From Symsagittifera roscoffensis (Eukaryota > Xenacoelomorpha > Acoela > Convolutidae): 64,000 bases of DNA. Within the stretch, counting starts at the first letter, position 1, and every line of letters begins with the position of its first letter. Below are positions 63,755 through 64,000 of the stretch, piece by piece. A model generated the notes under the pieces. That model worked only from the letters and a program-made list of their open reading frames with translations. It did not search any database and was not told the origin of the DNA. The position numbers and the translations under genes were made by a program. The stretch spans positions 72,315,617-72,379,616 of the forward strand of contig NC_087063.1 in assembly GCF_963678635.1 (NCBI RefSeq). The letters are read 5' to 3'.

Positions 63755-64000
63755 ATGGAGCAGACTTTTATATTAACTAATAGTATACTCATACTGTTTT
63801 CCAACAAGACGGATTGCTTCGATCAAAACAGTAAGTATCCAGCAGGTGCCCGAGTTCGGGCGTTGATTGGGTCTTCAGATAGCCTTGCAACTTTGGAGAA
63901 CCACTGGGAGACTTCACTGGAAGAGGTGACCAGACTGTCAGCAAAGCGGTTCGTAGGACTGGAATCTGGGAACGAAGAGAGGACGCTACTGGGAGGAGAC
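63755..64000 (+). CDS. Partial ORF at the window edge (candidate gag of element Q)
   Basis: Starting at ATG 63755 (MEQTFILTNSILILFSNKTD) the frame stays open for 82 codons to the last base of the window and so continues beyond it. The end is charged (LEEVTRLSAKRFVGLESGNE). It lies 318 nt after the PBS-like motif of element Q, where gag would be expected, but does not resemble the N-terminus of the gag of G. Composition becomes GC-richer here, as in the body of G. The identity as gag is inferred from position only. Confidence 0.4.
   Translation, partial: MEQTFILTNSILILFSNKTDCFDQNSKYPAGARVRALIGSSDSLATLENHWETSLEEVTRLSAKRFVGLESGNEERTLLGGD

Overview
The window looks like AT-rich, gene-poor animal nuclear DNA, probably from an invertebrate. 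A Golgi beta-1,3-glycosyltransferase gene is split by a 6.5-kb GT/AG intron. A second gene has a von Willebrand A domain and a mucin-like stalk. Satellite DNA and nested retroelements fill most of the rest. The species cannot be fixed from the sequence alone.

Layout. 1-871: no gene. 872-11400: a 10.5-kb minisatellite with a 32-bp unit made of two 16-bp halves. 11400-12700: gag-like retroelement debris on the minus strand. 14521-16473 (+): last coding exon of the VWA/mucin-like membrane protein. 16474-20660: non-coding, with diverged repeats and a scrap of glycosyltransferase exon. 20664-28562 (-): two-exon GT31 glycosyltransferase gene, whose intron holds repeat relics and a possible tRNA-derived SINE. 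28563-30046: its upstream DNA. 30047-63420: a nest of related LTR elements. 63755-64000 (+): an ORF that runs off the window.

The main object is a 24.2-kb LTR retrotransposon on the minus strand (31669-55872), called element G below. Its two 883-bp LTRs differ at about ten positions. Reading along the element: 5' LTR, a primer-binding-site-like motif, a 3-kb leader full of inverted-repeat modules, gag, protease with zinc knuckles, RT/RNase H, integrase, a TARG1-like macrodomain fused downstream of integrase, a 1536-codon ORF with a complete SGNH (GDSL) hydrolase domain, then about 4.3 kb of further ORFs of unknown function, and the 3' LTR. The pol region carries stops and frame changes, while the SGNH ORF is fully open. 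G sits inside an LTR of a related plus-strand element (P). An intact copy of that LTR at 59352-60310 preserves the empty target site.

Two points deserve most attention. First is the cargo of G: macrodomain, SGNH hydrolase and about 1400 codons of unknown protein, far beyond gag-pol. Second is a recurrent 69-nt dyad module with ACCCTCC-like and GGAGGGT-like feet and a TTAA-N5-TTAA core at its exact centre. It occurs twice in each of three LTR subfamilies and repeatedly in the leaders. I do not know of a description of this module.
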